In this document: positions 43,605 to 53,546 of the stretch, piece after piece
How the letters are laid out: each line of letters opens with the position of its first letter
How positions within the stretch are numbered: the first letter of the stretch is position 1
Program-made: the position numbers and the translations under genes
Assembly: GCA_021813745.1 (NCBI GenBank)
Contig: JAKAJO010000107.1
Location: 1-62,332 of the forward strand
From: Acidobacteriota bacterium
Lineage (GTDB): Bacteria; Acidobacteriota; Terriglobia; Terriglobales; Acidobacteriaceae
Length of the DNA stretch: 62,332 bases
Reading direction: 5' to 3'
The notes under the pieces: generated by a model
Database searches by the model: none
The model's input: only the letters and a program-made list of their open reading frames with translations
Told to the model about the DNA's origin: nothing

Positions 43605-46600
43605 ATGCAAGATCGAATGATTCACAGTTGGATTCCAAGGAGTTTGTTTGTCTGTTTGATATTGCTGCTTACCATCGGCTCCATGCCGAGCATTGCCCAG
43701 ACCGCGGTGGACGGCGCGATCGGCGGCACGGTTCTGGATAGTAGCGGGGCGGTGGTGGCCAGCGCCAAGGTGGTCGTGCACAACGTGGGAACCAATGCAG
43801 AGCAAACGGCCGTGACCGACGGCTCTGGCTATTTTCGCGTGCTGCACCTGCAGCCGGGAGCCTACAACGTTTCCATCACGGCAGCCGGCTTCAATGAATA
43901 CCGCGCCGTCAATGTGACAGTTCAGGTGGGTGTTTTGACCGATGTCCAGGCGCGCCTGAGTGTTGGAGCTTCCGCGCAAACTGTGGAAGTGACGGGCGAA
44001 GCGCCCATGGTGAACACGACTTCGCCGGACTTTGCCGGCGTAGTACCGCAGATTGCGCTGCAATCCGTGCCGGAAAACAACTATCGCTGGTCGGCATTTG
44101 CACTCCTGACGCCGGGCGTAGTGAATGACTCAAATGGGTTCGGTCTCCTGAGCTTTCGGGGGCAAAGCACACTGTTGAATAATGTGACGATCGATGGCAC
44201 GGACGATAACCAGGCGTTCTTCTCAGAGGAGCGTGGACGCACTCGTGCGGGCTATTCAACGATCAAGGCTGCCGTACAGGAGTTCCAAGTCAACACGTCG
44301 AATTACTCGGTGGAGTACGGGCGGTCGGCGGGTGGCATTGTGAATTCGGTGACCAAGAGCGGCACCAATCAGTTTCATGGCGAAGGGTATTATTATGATC
44401 GCGACAGTGCGTGGAATGCGCAGAACTCCTACGTCACCCACCCGGTCCAGATTTCATCAAGCCCGATTACTTATGCGGTGCAGTCGTTCAAACCGACGGA
44501 TCTGCGCCGTCAGCTCGGGTTTACCCTGGGCGGCCCAATTCTGAGGGACAAGCTATTTTTCTTTATTGCGGCCGATCGCTTTTATCATGACTTTCCGGCG
44601 GCAGCGACGATCGCGGGAACAAGTGCCAACGCGAATTTCTACACCGCGGCGGATTCCGCTTTGCCCGCTGGCAAGACGTGCGGAGTAACCACTGGCTCAG
44701 CAGCGCCGAACTATCAGGACGCGCAAGTCTGCCAGCTCGCGAAGAACACAGGGCTCTCCTACGCCAACGCAGCCACGTACTACGCGAGCGGGATTGTGGG
44801 ATTGACTTCGATGCTTGGCACAGTGCCGCGTATCGGCAAGCAGGTAATCTACTTCCCCAAGGTGGATTGGCAGATCAACCAGAAGAATCATGCCTCAATT
44901 GAGGCCAACCAGATGCGATGGTCTTCGCCTGCCGGCATCCAGACGAGCCCTGCCGTTGCGTACGGCACGTCCAGCTTTGGCAATGACTATGTGCGTGACA
45001 ACTGGATTGTGGGCAAGCTGGACAGCTTCCTCACCAATAACATCAGCAATGAAGCGCGTTACATGTACGGCCGCGACTTTGAATTTGAATTCAATCAGAC
45101 ACCGACGCCCTACGAGCAAAACAATCTGGTCAACACGCCGAGCGGTTATGCCAACCCGCAGGGTCTCCCTCCCAATGTGTATCTCGCCGGCTTCTTCCAA
45201 TTCGGTACGCCGCAGTTCCTGAATCGGGCTGCCCTACCGGACGAGCGGCGCTGGCAAATCGCTGACACTGTGGTGTGGGTGCGTGGCAACCACACTTTTA
45301 AAGTAGGGGAAGACTATATCCACACGGATGACCTGATTTCGAACCTTTACAACCAATATGGCGGCTACAGCTACACCGGCAATACGCCGCTAGGCAACTA
45401 TCTTTCGGATCTTTACCTTTCGCAGAATCCCGTGGCGGGCAAGACGGCTGAAAACTACACCACCTTCAACCAGGGTGTCGGCGCGGCGGGGCTCGACTTC
45501 ACCACTGGCGATTACGCGCTCTTCGCACAGGATGAGTGGAAGGCAAGTCCGCGCTTGAGTCTTACGATGGGATTGCGCTGGGAGTACGAGCAGTTCCCCA
45601 GTCAGCAACTCCCTAATTCGCTGCTGCCACAGACAGCAAATCTTCATGACTACGCGCTGAATCTTGCGCCGCGGGTTGGATTTGCGTTTGACGTCTACGG
45701 AGACGGCAAGACAATTCTTCGCGGTGGCTGGGGTATGTTCTATGCTCGAGCCATCAACTCGACGCTTTATCAGGCGATGATCGGTACGGGAGTTTCCGCC
45801 GGACAGGTAAACCCGACGTTGAATCCAGGATCGACTTGTGCGCCCGTCTTCCCGCAGATTGTTCCTGCGGCAAACTACGGCACATGTCTGACTGGTTCCA
45901 GTGGAAATGCGACGGCCTACTACATTGACAAGAACTTCAAGCTGCCGGAGATTCCGATGGCGGACCTCACGCTGGAGCAGCAGATCAGCCAGAATGATGT
46001 CTTCAGTATCTCGTGGCTTGGCTCCTGGGGGCGGCGGTTGCCTGATTTCGTCGACACCAACCTGCCCGCTCCCACGTCGGTCAGCTTCACGGTCAAAGAC
46101 CCGAGTGGCGCTGGCCCAATCGCGAACGGCCAGATGTTCAATGCCAATGTGTACTTTTGGGATACGGCGAATAGTAATCACAGACCCAATCCAAATTTCA
46201 GCTCGATTACGGACATCTTCAGCGGCGTAACTTCCAACTATGAGGCGCTGGTGGGGCAATTCAACCATCGAATGTCGCGCTCGATTTCGATCAATACAAA
46301 TTTCACATGGTCCCATGCGCTGGACTATGGGGAAAACAACAACACCGGAGCGGCAGTGACGGCCCTCCTTGATCCCTCGAACATCAAGCTGGATTATGGC
46401 AACTCTAACCAGAACGTGCCATACCGGTTCATCTTCTACAGCGTGGCCGATTCGCCATGGCACTTCCACGGACCGCTTGGTTACCTTCTGAACGACTTCG
46501 AGCTTGCGCCAGACTTTCAGACGCAGGCCGGCTTGCCTTATTCGGCCCTTATTAGCGGATCCTCGTCCAAGCTCTATCTGACGCCGGGCCAGGCGACGCA

Positions 46601-46964
46601 AGGCTCGATCATTAGTACCGGCTCGTTTAACGGAAGCAACGGTGCGAACCGAGTTCCGATCTTTGATCGCAACGCATTTCGTTATCCCAAGACGTGGTTC
46701 ATTGACATGCGTGCGTCCAAGAGCATCGTGCTGCGCGAGCGTTACAGGCTGGAATTTCTGGCGGAAGCATTCAACCTTACGAATCATCAGAACGTGACGA
46801 GCGTTGGAACCAATGCCTACACGATCTCAGAAGACACAACAAATCATGTCAATAATCTGCTCCCTTATACGGCAACCCCGTTTGGTGCGGTGACTGGCAC
46901 TGACAACAGCAACTTTGCCTACAACATCCGGCAAGTGCAAATGGCAGTGCGGCTCACCTTCTGA
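43605..46964 (+). CDS. TonB-dependent receptor-like outer-membrane protein with carboxypeptidase-regulatory N-domain (Oar type)
   Basis: The 1119-residue protein has a signal peptide (to about SIAQTA). A carboxypeptidase-regulatory-like Ig fold (about 35-120) follows: GAIGGTVLDSSGAVVA then GSGYFRVLHLQPGAYNV. A plug region around NVTIDGTDDNQAFF and a long barrel come next, ending in QMAVRLTF with the terminal Phe that targets BamA. Such proteins are abundant in Acidobacteriota and probably take up sugars or peptides. The start has AAGGAG 8 bp upstream. No TonB box was recognised, so energy coupling is unproven. Confidence 0.85.
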   Translation: MQDRMIHSWIPRSLFVCLILLLTIGSMPSIAQTAVDGAIGGTVLDSSGAVVASAKVVVHNVGTNAEQTAVTDGSGYFRVLHLQPGAYNVSITAAGFNEYRAVNVTVQVGVLTDVQARLSVGASAQTVEVTGEAPMVNTTSPDFAGVVPQIALQSVPENNYRWSAFALLTPGVVNDSNGFGLLSFRGQSTLLNNVTIDGTDDNQAFFSEERGRTRAGYSTIKAAVQEFQVNTSNYSVEYGRSAGGIVNSVTKSGTNQFHGEGYYYDRDSAWNAQNSYVTHPVQISSSPITYAVQSFKPTDLRRQLGFTLGGPILRDKLFFFIAADRFYHDFPAAATIAGTSANANFYTAADSALPAGKTCGVTTGSAAPNYQDAQVCQLAKNTGLSYANAATYYASGIVGLTSMLGTVPRIGKQVIYFPKVDWQINQKNHASIEANQMRWSSPAGIQTSPAVAYGTSSFGNDYVRDNWIVGKLDSFLTNNISNEARYMYGRDFEFEFNQTPTPYEQNNLVNTPSGYANPQGLPPNVYLAGFFQFGTPQFLNRAALPDERRWQIADTVVWVRGNHTFKVGEDYIHTDDLISNLYNQYGGYSYTGNTPLGNYLSDLYLSQNPVAGKTAENYTTFNQGVGAAGLDFTTGDYALFAQDEWKASPRLSLTMGLRWEYEQFPSQQLPNSLLPQTANLHDYALNLAPRVGFAFDVYGDGKTILRGGWGMFYARAINSTLYQAMIGTGVSAGQVNPTLNPGSTCAPVFPQIVPAANYGTCLTGSSGNATAYYIDKNFKLPEIPMADLTLEQQISQNDVFSISWLGSWGRRLPDFVDTNLPAPTSVSFTVKDPSGAGPIANGQMFNANVYFWDTANSNHRPNPNFSSITDIFSGVTSNYEALVGQFNHRMSRSISINTNFTWSHALDYGENNNTGAAVTALLDPSNIKLDYGNSNQNVPYRFIFYSVADSPWHFHGPLGYLLNDFELAPDFQTQAGLPYSALISGSSSKLYLTPGQATQGSIISTGSFNGSNGANRVPIFDRNAFRYPKTWFIDMRASKSIVLRERYRLEFLAEAFNLTNHQNVTSVGTNAYTISEDTTNHVNNLLPYTATPFGAVTGTDNSNFAYNIRQVQMAVRLTF

Positions 46965-46984
46965 CGCGAAAGCCAGGAGAACAT

Positions 46985-47016
46985 AAAAGCGCGGCAGCTT
47001 CGGCTGTCGCGCTTTT
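46985..47016. terminator. Bidirectional intrinsic terminator, receptor gene / asnS
   Basis: AAAAGCGCGGCAGC (46985-46998) pairs with GCTGTCGCGCTTTT (47003-47016) around a TTCG tetraloop, with one G-T mismatch. The A-run on the left and T-run on the right make it usable in both directions, between two convergent genes. Confidence 0.85.
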
Positions 47017-47041
47017 GCATTGCGGTGATGATCAGAAAGGA

Positions 47042-48400
47042 TCAGGGATAGATGCGATGGAGAGTTCTGGCGAATGGAATCGTCTCGCGCACATGGTCGA
47101 GGGCACAGACCCAGGCCACCACGCGCTCAATACCCATTCCAAATCCAGCGTGAGGAACGGAACCGTAGCGACGGAGGTCAAGGTACCACTGAAACGCTTC
47201 AAGGGGTAGCTGATGCTGCTCGATGCGACTCTTCAACAATTCGTAACTTGAAACTCGCTGGGAGCCTCCAATGACTTCACCGTAGCCTTCGGGTGCAAGC
47301 ACATCGACACAGAGCGCAAAGCGCGAGTCTTTGGGGTCGGGCTCCATGTAGAAGGCTTTCACGTCCGCGGGATAGCGGTGGACCATCACGGGGCGGTCAA
47401 ACTGCGAGCTGAGCCACGTCTCGTCCGGCGAGCCGAAGTCGTTGCCGTATTCAAAAGGGTTCTCGAGCTCGCCCTTCTTGTGCGCTTCGTTCAACATGGC
47501 TGCGGCTTCGTCGTAGCGCAGGCGCGGGAAGGGGGGCAGAATGTTTTGCAGTTTTGTCACATCGCGGCCAATCACCTGTAATTCCGACGCACGATTCTTA
47601 AGCACGCTTTGCACAATGTGCGAGAGGAAGTTCTCGGCGAGTTCCAGCAGGCAATCCAGGTCGCAATAGGCAACCTCGGGTTCAATCATCCAGAACTCTG
47701 TGAGGTGGCGGCGTGTCTTCGACTTTTCCGCACGAAACGTTGGTCCGAAGCTGTAGACCTTGCCCAGCGCGAGCGCGGTGGACTCGATGTAGAGCTGCCC
47801 GCTCTGCGTGAGGAATGCGGGATCGCCAAAGTAGTCAACGGGAAACAGCGTTGAAGTGCCTTCGCAGGCTGCGGGCGTCAGGATCGGTGGATCGGTGCGG
47901 ATGAAGCCGTTCGAGTCAAAGTATTCGGCTGCGGCACGCATGATTTCGGCTCGGATGCGCAGAATGGCCGACTGACGTGGCGATCGCACCCAGAGGTGGC
48001 GGTGCTCCATCAGGAAATCGACGCCGTGCTCTTTGAGCGAGATGGGGTACGGGTCCGACTCTGGCACGCGCTGCACCACCTGCAGATCTTCCACATCGAG
48101 CTCGTAGCCACCGGGCGCACGCTTGTCCGCGCGCACCTTTCCGGTGACGATGACCGAGGACTCCTGCGTGAGGTTCTTGAGCGTCTCAAAGACTTCGGTC
48201 GGAACGCTCTTGACGTGAGCCACGCCCTGCACAGTTCCAGTGCCGTCGCGAAAGATAGGAAAGAGCAGCTTGCCGCTTTCGCGCAGGTTGTAGAGCCAGC
48301 CGCGGAGCTTCACGGACTGGCCTTCATGCCGGCCAAGGGTAGCGATTGTGGCGACGGGGGCGGAGGGTAAGTGTGCAACAGAGACGGTTTCTTCTGGCAT
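47042..48400 (-). CDS. asnS: Asparaginyl-tRNA synthetase
   Basis: This class IIb synthetase charges tRNA-Asn directly. The 452-residue protein begins with an OB-fold anticodon domain ([20 protein letters not shown]). The catalytic domain has motif 2 in [20 protein letters not shown] and motif 3 in [12 protein letters not shown]. The AsnRS rather than AspRS identity is supported by the length and the [11 protein letters not shown] segment. Its presence suggests that the organism need not rely only on the transamidase route to Asn-tRNA. Confidence 0.93.
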   Translation of the reverse strand: MPEETVSVAHLPSAPVATIATLGRHEGQSVKLRGWLYNLRESGKLLFPIFRDGTGTVQGVAHVKSVPTEVFETLKNLTQESSVIVTGKVRADKRAPGGYELDVEDLQVVQRVPESDPYPISLKEHGVDFLMEHRHLWVRSPRQSAILRIRAEIMRAAAEYFDSNGFIRTDPPILTPAACEGTSTLFPVDYFGDPAFLTQSGQLYIESTALALGKVYSFGPTFRAEKSKTRRHLTEFWMIEPEVAYCDLDCLLELAENFLSHIVQSVLKNRASELQVIGRDVTKLQNILPPFPRLRYDEAAAMLNEAHKKGELENPFEYGNDFGSPDETWLSSQFDRPVMVHRYPADVKAFYMEPDPKDSRFALCVDVLAPEGYGEVIGGSQRVSSYELLKSRIEQHQLPLEAFQWYLDLRRYGSVPHAGFGMGIERVVAWVCALDHVRETIPFARTLHRIYP

Positions 48401-48536
48401 GTGCGAGGGTCTCTTTCACCGGCGCAGCAATGTCAGGCGCTGGCGCCGGAAGGTCTAGGATAGCGCGGAGCCCTGCCTGAAAGATGTGGTGTAGGCCTCG
48501 CGGCGGAGCACCCACTTGGTTTATCGTGCAAAGCAT

Positions 48537-49280
48537 ATGGCTAGCGCACCCGTTCCCGCACAGGCACTGGGCCAGGGGCCACGTCCCCGGCCCGAAGCGG
48601 AGGAGATCTATCGCCGATGGATTCGCTTTCTGGATGAGGAGTTCACGCGCCATCGCTCACCTGAGCGCCGATCGGAGATTGTGCGCGACCAGCTCTACCA
48701 GATCTATCTGGGCCGTCCCTATGAGGGACGGCGTGCGGTGACGCTCACCACGGAGCTACCCGGCGATGTGCTGAGCCTTTCGCTGGATCCGGAGAATGTC
48801 ACGCTGGAAGCCGAACAGTTCAGCGAGCTGGACCTGGCGCGCTTTTCGATGCGCAAACCTCTGCTCTGGTTCTGGCAGATGTTTGACCGATCGCCGGTTG
48901 GCATGAATCTGTGGTTGGGACTCCGCTTTCGTTGCATGTTGGGGCGGCACATTTTTGAGCACATGGGAACCGGTGTGAAGATCTATCCCGGTGTTGATCT
49001 GACGTACGGCTACAACCTTTCAATTGGCGACGGAGCCATCATTCGGAAGGGCGCTTTGCTCAACGATCGGGGTGGCATCTCCATCGGGAAAGGCGCATTG
49101 ATAGGCTCGTTCTCCCGGATTTTTTCGCATAGCTACGCGCCCGGCGATTTTGACCACTTGACCCTGATCCACACGAGCATTGGTGAAAATGCCCGCGTGG
49201 GGAGTCATGCCATCGTGCTCGCAGGGCAGGATGTGCCTTCGGGCGGTGTCGTGGGCACGTTCCCTGCGGACCGGATCTGA
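48537..49280 (+). CDS. Left-handed beta-helix acyltransferase (maltose/galactoside O-acetyltransferase-like)
   Basis: A 247-residue protein with an N-terminal helical part and a C-terminal left-handed parallel beta-helix. Hexapeptide repeats are seen in YPGVDLTYGYNLSIGDGAIIRKGALLNDRGGISIGKGALIGS and in IGENARVGSHAIVLAGQ. The family acetylates sugars or antibiotics with acetyl-CoA. The ATG at 48537 was chosen; a TTG at 48516 adds seven residues. It diverges from asnS and precedes the M50 protease gene. The acceptor is not identifiable. Confidence 0.7.
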   Translation: MASAPVPAQALGQGPRPRPEAEEIYRRWIRFLDEEFTRHRSPERRSEIVRDQLYQIYLGRPYEGRRAVTLTTELPGDVLSLSLDPENVTLEAEQFSELDLARFSMRKPLLWFWQMFDRSPVGMNLWLGLRFRCMLGRHIFEHMGTGVKIYPGVDLTYGYNLSIGDGAIIRKGALLNDRGGISIGKGALIGSFSRIFSHSYAPGDFDHLTLIHTSIGENARVGSHAIVLAGQDVPSGGVVGTFPADRI

Positions 49281-49338
49281 TTCGAGCGCCCATGCTAACC
49301 TGAGCTTTTAGGCAGGTTTCCTCAACTGGAGTGAGTGT

Positions 49339-50049
49339 TTGCAGCCGATCGCTTTCATCATTGCCCTGTTCGAGTTTGTTCTTCTTATCTTCTCGCTCAG
49401 TTTCCATGAGTGTGCGCATGCCTGGACCGCATCGCTTTTGGGAGATCACACTGCACGTCTGGAAGGGCGCGTGACACTCAATCCTGCCTACCATGTGGAT
49501 CCGGTAGGCACGTTGCTCTTTCCGGCGCTGATGATTTTTGGCCCCCTATTTGGCCTGGGCATCGGAGGCATGCTGGTGGGCTGGGCCAAGCCGACTCCAG
49601 TGATTTCCCGTAACTTCCGCAAGATTGTGCGCGATGAAAACCTGGTGACGCTGGCGGGGCCGGTGTCCAATCTGGTCCTGGTGCTTGTGGCCTTCGTGGT
49701 GCTGGCGATCATTTCCGTCGCGGTTCCCGGCGGGCGCATGATTGTACTTTCCTCGATGGGTGGGATGCTGAGTCTCGGCGTTCCTTCGGGATTACAGGCG
49801 GTGGTGCTGCTTGCTCATATCGCAATCCTGATCAACCTTTCTTTGTTTTTCTTTAATCTGCTGCCCATCCCACCGCTTGATGGAAGCCATCTACTGCGCA
49901 ACATGTTGCCTTACAACGCCCTGCAATACTACGACCGACTTGGCGGCTGGATTAGCTGGATCCTGATGATCCTGGTGGGGGGCTTTATTCTTCGAATGTT
50001 GCTGGGGCCAGCGCTCGGTATTGTGTATTTTGGCTTGGCCCATATCTAG
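49339..50049 (+). CDS. Site-2 (M50) intramembrane metalloprotease
   Basis: A 236-residue polytopic membrane protease. The zinc-binding HExxH motif is in SFHECAHAW within the first membrane segments, and the conserved NLLPIPPLDGSH near the C-terminus supplies the Asp ligand. The TTG start at 49339 has GGAG upstream. Small M50 members without PDZ domains are common beside trpS and scpAB in many bacteria. The target is unknown. Confidence 0.87.
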   Translation: MQPIAFIIALFEFVLLIFSLSFHECAHAWTASLLGDHTARLEGRVTLNPAYHVDPVGTLLFPALMIFGPLFGLGIGGMLVGWAKPTPVISRNFRKIVRDENLVTLAGPVSNLVLVLVAFVVLAIISVAVPGGRMIVLSSMGGMLSLGVPSGLQAVVLLAHIAILINLSLFFFNLLPIPPLDGSHLLRNMLPYNALQYYDRLGGWISWILMILVGGFILRMLLGPALGIVYFGLAHI

Positions 50050-50162
50050 GCCCTGGGGCGACCCGGGCTGCCTCCCGCTACAATAGGCAGAGCCACTCGT
50101 CTGTGACTTCCCAATCGCGACGGCTGCAATCTTGTTGCATTACCTCGGAATTGATACGCACC

Positions 50163-51233
50163 ATGCCCGATCAAGCGAATTCATCTTCTCGCCCGCGCGT
50201 TTTAAGCGGGATGCGCCCCACCGGCAAGCTCCATCTCGGCAACTTCATGGGTGCGCTGGCCAACTGGGTCAAACTACAGGACCAGTACGAGTGCTACTTC
50301 TTTATCGCCGACCTGCACGCACTCACCACGGACTACGCCGACACGTCTTCCATTGCGTCCAACACCATGGAGGTGGCGCTGGATTTCCTCGGCGCGGGGC
50401 TCAATCCCGAGACGATCTTTGTGCAGAGCCAGGTGAAGCAGCACTATGAACTGCCGCTGCTGCTGGGCATGATTACGCCGCTTGGCTGGCTGGAGCGCGT
50501 GCCCAGCTACAAGGAGATGATCGAAAATCTGGCCCACAAAGACCTGACAACCTATGGCTTTCTCGGGTATCCAGTGTTGATGGCGTCCGACATCCTGCTC
50601 TATCAACCGCAGTTTGTCCCCGTGGGGCAGGACCAGCAGGCGCACGTGGAGCTGACGCGCGAGATTGCGCGGCGGTTCAACCAGTTCTATCCCAGAACAA
50701 GAGCCAAAAATGCCGGAGATATACTCCGTGCAGCCCAAGTGGATCCTCATTATGTGCTGCCGGAGCCGAAGGTGCTGCTGACGCCCTCGCCCAAGCTGCC
50801 CGGCACTGACGGACGCAAGATGTCGAAGAGCTACGGCAACACGATTCAAATGACCGACCCCGAGCCGGTGGTGCGGCAGAAGCTCAAGACGATGGTCACG
50901 GATCCGGCTCGCATTCGCCGCACGGACAAGGGCGATCCCGACAAGTGCCCGGTTGGCGATCTGCATAAAGTGTTTTCGACGCCTGAGACGCTGGCGAAGG
51001 TGTATGACGGCTGCCGCTCGGCCGGAATAGGGTGTATTGAGTGCAAGGGCTGGGCCGCGGATGGTCTCGTGCAGGTGCTGAATCCCATTCAGGAGCGGCG
51101 CGCCAGCTTCACCGAGGCGCAAGTGGTAGAGATTCTGCACGCCGGCTCCGCACGCGCGCGCAAGCGCGCCGAGCAGACTATGCAGGAAGTGCACACGGCC
51201 ATGCAGTTGACGCTGACCGGTGCGGCAAGCTAG
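50163..51233 (+). CDS. trpS: Tryptophanyl-tRNA synthetase
   Basis: This class I synthetase charges tRNA-Trp. The 356-residue protein has the HIGH-type motif in GKLHLGNFMGAL and KMSKS in DGRKMSKSYGN. The stretch between RFNQFY and LPEPKVLL, coded by about 50688-50756, is 23 codons that look inserted compared with the usual RFNxxYG-LPEP sequence. It has lower GC (31 of 60 in 50691-50750) and rare codons such as AGA and ATA. The ATG at 50163 is preferred over the GTG at 50103. Confidence 0.92.
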   Translation: MPDQANSSSRPRVLSGMRPTGKLHLGNFMGALANWVKLQDQYECYFFIADLHALTTDYADTSSIASNTMEVALDFLGAGLNPETIFVQSQVKQHYELPLLLGMITPLGWLERVPSYKEMIENLAHKDLTTYGFLGYPVLMASDILLYQPQFVPVGQDQQAHVELTREIARRFNQFYPRTRAKNAGDILRAAQVDPHYVLPEPKVLLTPSPKLPGTDGRKMSKSYGNTIQMTDPEPVVRQKLKTMVTDPARIRRTDKGDPDKCPVGDLHKVFSTPETLAKVYDGCRSAGIGCIECKGWAADGLVQVLNPIQERRASFTEAQVVEILHAGSARARKRAEQTMQEVHTAMQLTLTGAAS

Positions 51234-51267
51234 CAATCACAGATAGGCCTTGCATACTGAGAGCGCA

Positions 51268-52221
51268 GTGACCGAAGAAAAGATCAATCCGGCGAACGAA
51301 AGCGCAGAGAGCTCATCGGCTCCCGAGGCAAGCAACGTCGCACACGCCGATGTGCCGCCTCTGGTGCTGGTGTCGCCGCCGACGCCCGAAGACAAGCCTG
51401 CAAAGCCTGCTGCGAAGCAGAAGAGGCAGGAAGAAGAGCCAGAGCAGTCGCCATTTTCTGTCACGGTTGGCAAGGTCTATGATGGGCCGCTGGACCTTCT
51501 GCTGGACCTGATTCGCAAACAGGACATCGACATCTACGATATTCCGATTGCAAAGATTACAGCGCAGTTCCTGGCGTATGTGAATCAGCTCAAGGCGAGC
51601 GACGTGGATGTGGCGGGAGAGTTCATATACACGGCTTCTCTGCTGATTCATATCAAGAGCAAAATGCTGCTGCCGCGCACGGAGTCGGCCACGGGTGAAG
51701 CGGTTGAGGATCCGCGCCGAGAACTGGTGGAGCGGCTGCTGGAGCATGAGCGCTTCAAGAACGCCGCGCAGATGCTCCAGCAGAAGCAGATGCTTGAAGC
51801 GGCAACATGGACGAACCCCGGTCTGAGCGAGTTCAAGGGCGATGTGGCCGCCGAGCCAGAAATTGCGGCGGATACTGTCGATCTGGTGCGCGTCTTCCGC
51901 GAGATTATGGAACGCGCGCGCAAGCGGCCCACCTTCAACGTAGAAGATGATTCTGTCACAGTGGGTCAGATGATCCAGTTTCTTGCACGCCGCCTGACGA
52001 TGGAAGACAAGCCCGTTGCTCTGCGCCGTCTGCTCAGCCATACGCGCTCAGAACGCGCACTGGTGGCCATGTTTCTGGCGCTCCTTGAGTTGGTGCGTTT
52101 GCAGGCGATTTTGCTGCGGCAGGATCGTCTTTTCAGCGAGATTTTCGTAAAGAAGCAATCCGGTTTTGATGCGCTGATGACCGAAAAGCTTGCCGACCTG
52201 CGCGAAGACGACTGGCGTTGA
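51268..52221 (+). CDS. scpA: Segregation and condensation protein A
   Basis: ScpA is the kleisin subunit of the SMC complex that organises the chromosome. The 317-residue protein has the N-terminal helical domain that binds SMC (YDGPLDLLLDLIRKQDIDIYDIPIAKI). The C-terminal winged helix (RALVAMFLALLELVRLQAILLRQ) is near the end. About 60 residues of Ala/Pro/Glu-rich sequence precede the conserved core. GTG at 51268 is used; an upstream TTG at 51250 is possible. It follows trpS closely but is separated from scpB by two unrelated genes. Confidence 0.9.
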   Translation: MTEEKINPANESAESSSAPEASNVAHADVPPLVLVSPPTPEDKPAKPAAKQKRQEEEPEQSPFSVTVGKVYDGPLDLLLDLIRKQDIDIYDIPIAKITAQFLAYVNQLKASDVDVAGEFIYTASLLIHIKSKMLLPRTESATGEAVEDPRRELVERLLEHERFKNAAQMLQQKQMLEAATWTNPGLSEFKGDVAAEPEIAADTVDLVRVFREIMERARKRPTFNVEDDSVTVGQMIQFLARRLTMEDKPVALRRLLSHTRSERALVAMFLALLELVRLQAILLRQDRLFSEIFVKKQSGFDALMTEKLADLREDDWR

Positions 52222-52299
52222 GCCCTTGCGCTCCCCACTTTGTTCCTTTTCCTCGCGGGAAAGGCGATCCATTCATAGTGCCTACTTGAAATCACGAAA

Positions 52300-52305
52300 T
52301 ATAAT
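52300..52305 (+). promoter_or_regulatory. Consensus -10 hexamer upstream of the DUF4397 gene
   Basis: A perfect TATAAT lies 114 bp before the lipoprotein start. No recognisable -35 lies 15-19 bp upstream and no TGN extension is present. It supports an independent promoter for this gene within the scpA-scpB interval. Confidence 0.35.
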
Positions 52306-52413
52306 TCTTGTTTCTTGTGTCATGTGAAAGGCAGGGGATCCTGGCCTGCTTCCTGATCCTGGGGCGATCTCATCGAATAGCGAGGAAACAGGACAATCAG
52401 GAGGTCCACCCCA

Positions 52414-53163
52414 ATGAAGCTTCAATTCCCCAGGCTCTTTACGCCGATTGTGGCAGCTGCCTTGCTTGCGGTAACTGGATGTGGCGGCAGCAGTTCGGCA
52501 TATGTGAAGTTTATCCATGCGTCGCCTGGCGCGCCCAACGTTGATGTGCAGGTAGGCAGCATGTCAGTGGCACAGAATGCCGCATACGGGACAGCGACAT
52601 CGAATTATGCGAAGGTCGACGCGGGTGCCAACGAAGCAATCCAGGTTTTTGCGTCAGGATCCACAACGAAACCTGTAATTACGCAGTCGCAATCGCTCAC
52701 TGCCAACCAGTACTACACGGTCATTGCACTGAATACCCCGTCCAGCTTGCAGCTTGCTGTGGAGAGCGACGATCTGACCGCACCCACGAGTGGCAATTGC
52801 AAGCTACGCGTAGTGCATGCGGCGCCAAGTGCAGGAGCGGTGGATGTGTACGTGACAGCACCGGGTGTGAGCCTGACGAACCCTATGAATCCGGTCAAGC
52901 CGGTTCTTTCGAACTTTACCTTCGGTACCGTCACGCAATATCTCGAAGTTCCTGCCGGATCGTATGAGGTGCGTGTAACGCCGACGGGCAACCCGTCTGT
53001 GGTTGCGATTGATACAGGGGCCACCGGAGTGCCGTTGATGGCGGGTGACATCTACACCGCAGTGGCGCTGAATCCGAATCCCAGCACGAATCCACCAGGA
53101 ACGGCGTTCTCGCTTCTGCTGACGCAGGATATGCCGGTGCAGACAGGAATGGGCGGTTATTGA
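52414..53163 (+). CDS. DUF4397 lipoprotein
   Basis: A 249-residue lipoprotein with a type II signal and lipobox (LLAVTGC, Cys about residue 23). It has two DUF4397 repeats: VKFIHASPGAPNVDVQVG and LRVVHAAPSAGAVDVYVTAPG are near-parallel starts of each. DUF4397 proteins are anchored extracytoplasmic modules of unknown role, common in Acidobacteriota. AGGAGG lies 8 bp before the ATG. It sits between scpA and pit, outside its neighbours' functions. Confidence 0.82.
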   Translation: MKLQFPRLFTPIVAAALLAVTGCGGSSSAYVKFIHASPGAPNVDVQVGSMSVAQNAAYGTATSNYAKVDAGANEAIQVFASGSTTKPVITQSQSLTANQYYTVIALNTPSSLQLAVESDDLTAPTSGNCKLRVVHAAPSAGAVDVYVTAPGVSLTNPMNPVKPVLSNFTFGTVTQYLEVPAGSYEVRVTPTGNPSVVAIDTGATGVPLMAGDIYTAVALNPNPSTNPPGTAFSLLLTQDMPVQTGMGGY

Positions 53164-53546
53164 TTGCAGCCCATGCGCTGGTTGTTCTTCCGGCAGCTTG
53201 ACCCGGTCTTTCGGCGGGAGGTAGCGGTCATCCTCCCGCTTTCACATGGCTTGGCGACGATTCGCCCGTTGTTCGCCTAGCATTGAAATTCGCCCCGGTT
53301 TTCATCACAGGTGAACCCAGCCCGGCAGGTGTAAGATCAAGGGCAGCGAGCCAATCCTCCGTGTTCGCATTGTAAGCAGCCGCGGAACCAGCGGTTGCCG
53401 GGGTTTTATGCAAGCCTTATTGCCGGGCATTTTTCTCTCCCGCTCCTTGGCCCTCTCCGTTCACAACTTTCGTGTTCCCATGGCACAGCCCACTGCAGAG
53501 GGCGCCTTCTGTTTTGTGCAGAGCTTGAACGGCGCGGAGCGCTGGC
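53164..53546. other. Intergenic region between the DUF4397 gene and pit
   Basis: The 383 bp begin with a terminator (stem GCGGGAGG at 53214-53221 and CCTCCCGC at 53232-53239, followed by TTT). The remainder shows only weak hairpins. I see no coding ORF, RNA gene or clear promoter. Confidence 0.5.
53214..53242 (+). terminator. Terminator after the DUF4397 lipoprotein gene
   Basis: GCGGGAGG (53214-53221) pairs with CCTCCCGC (53232-53239), with a 10-nt loop, followed by TTT. It lies 51 bp after the stop codon of the lipoprotein gene. Confidence 0.6.

Noticed and set aside
45390..46787. 465-codon minus-strand ORF opposite the TonB-dependent receptor
   Set aside because: Antisense of the barrel region; composition only.
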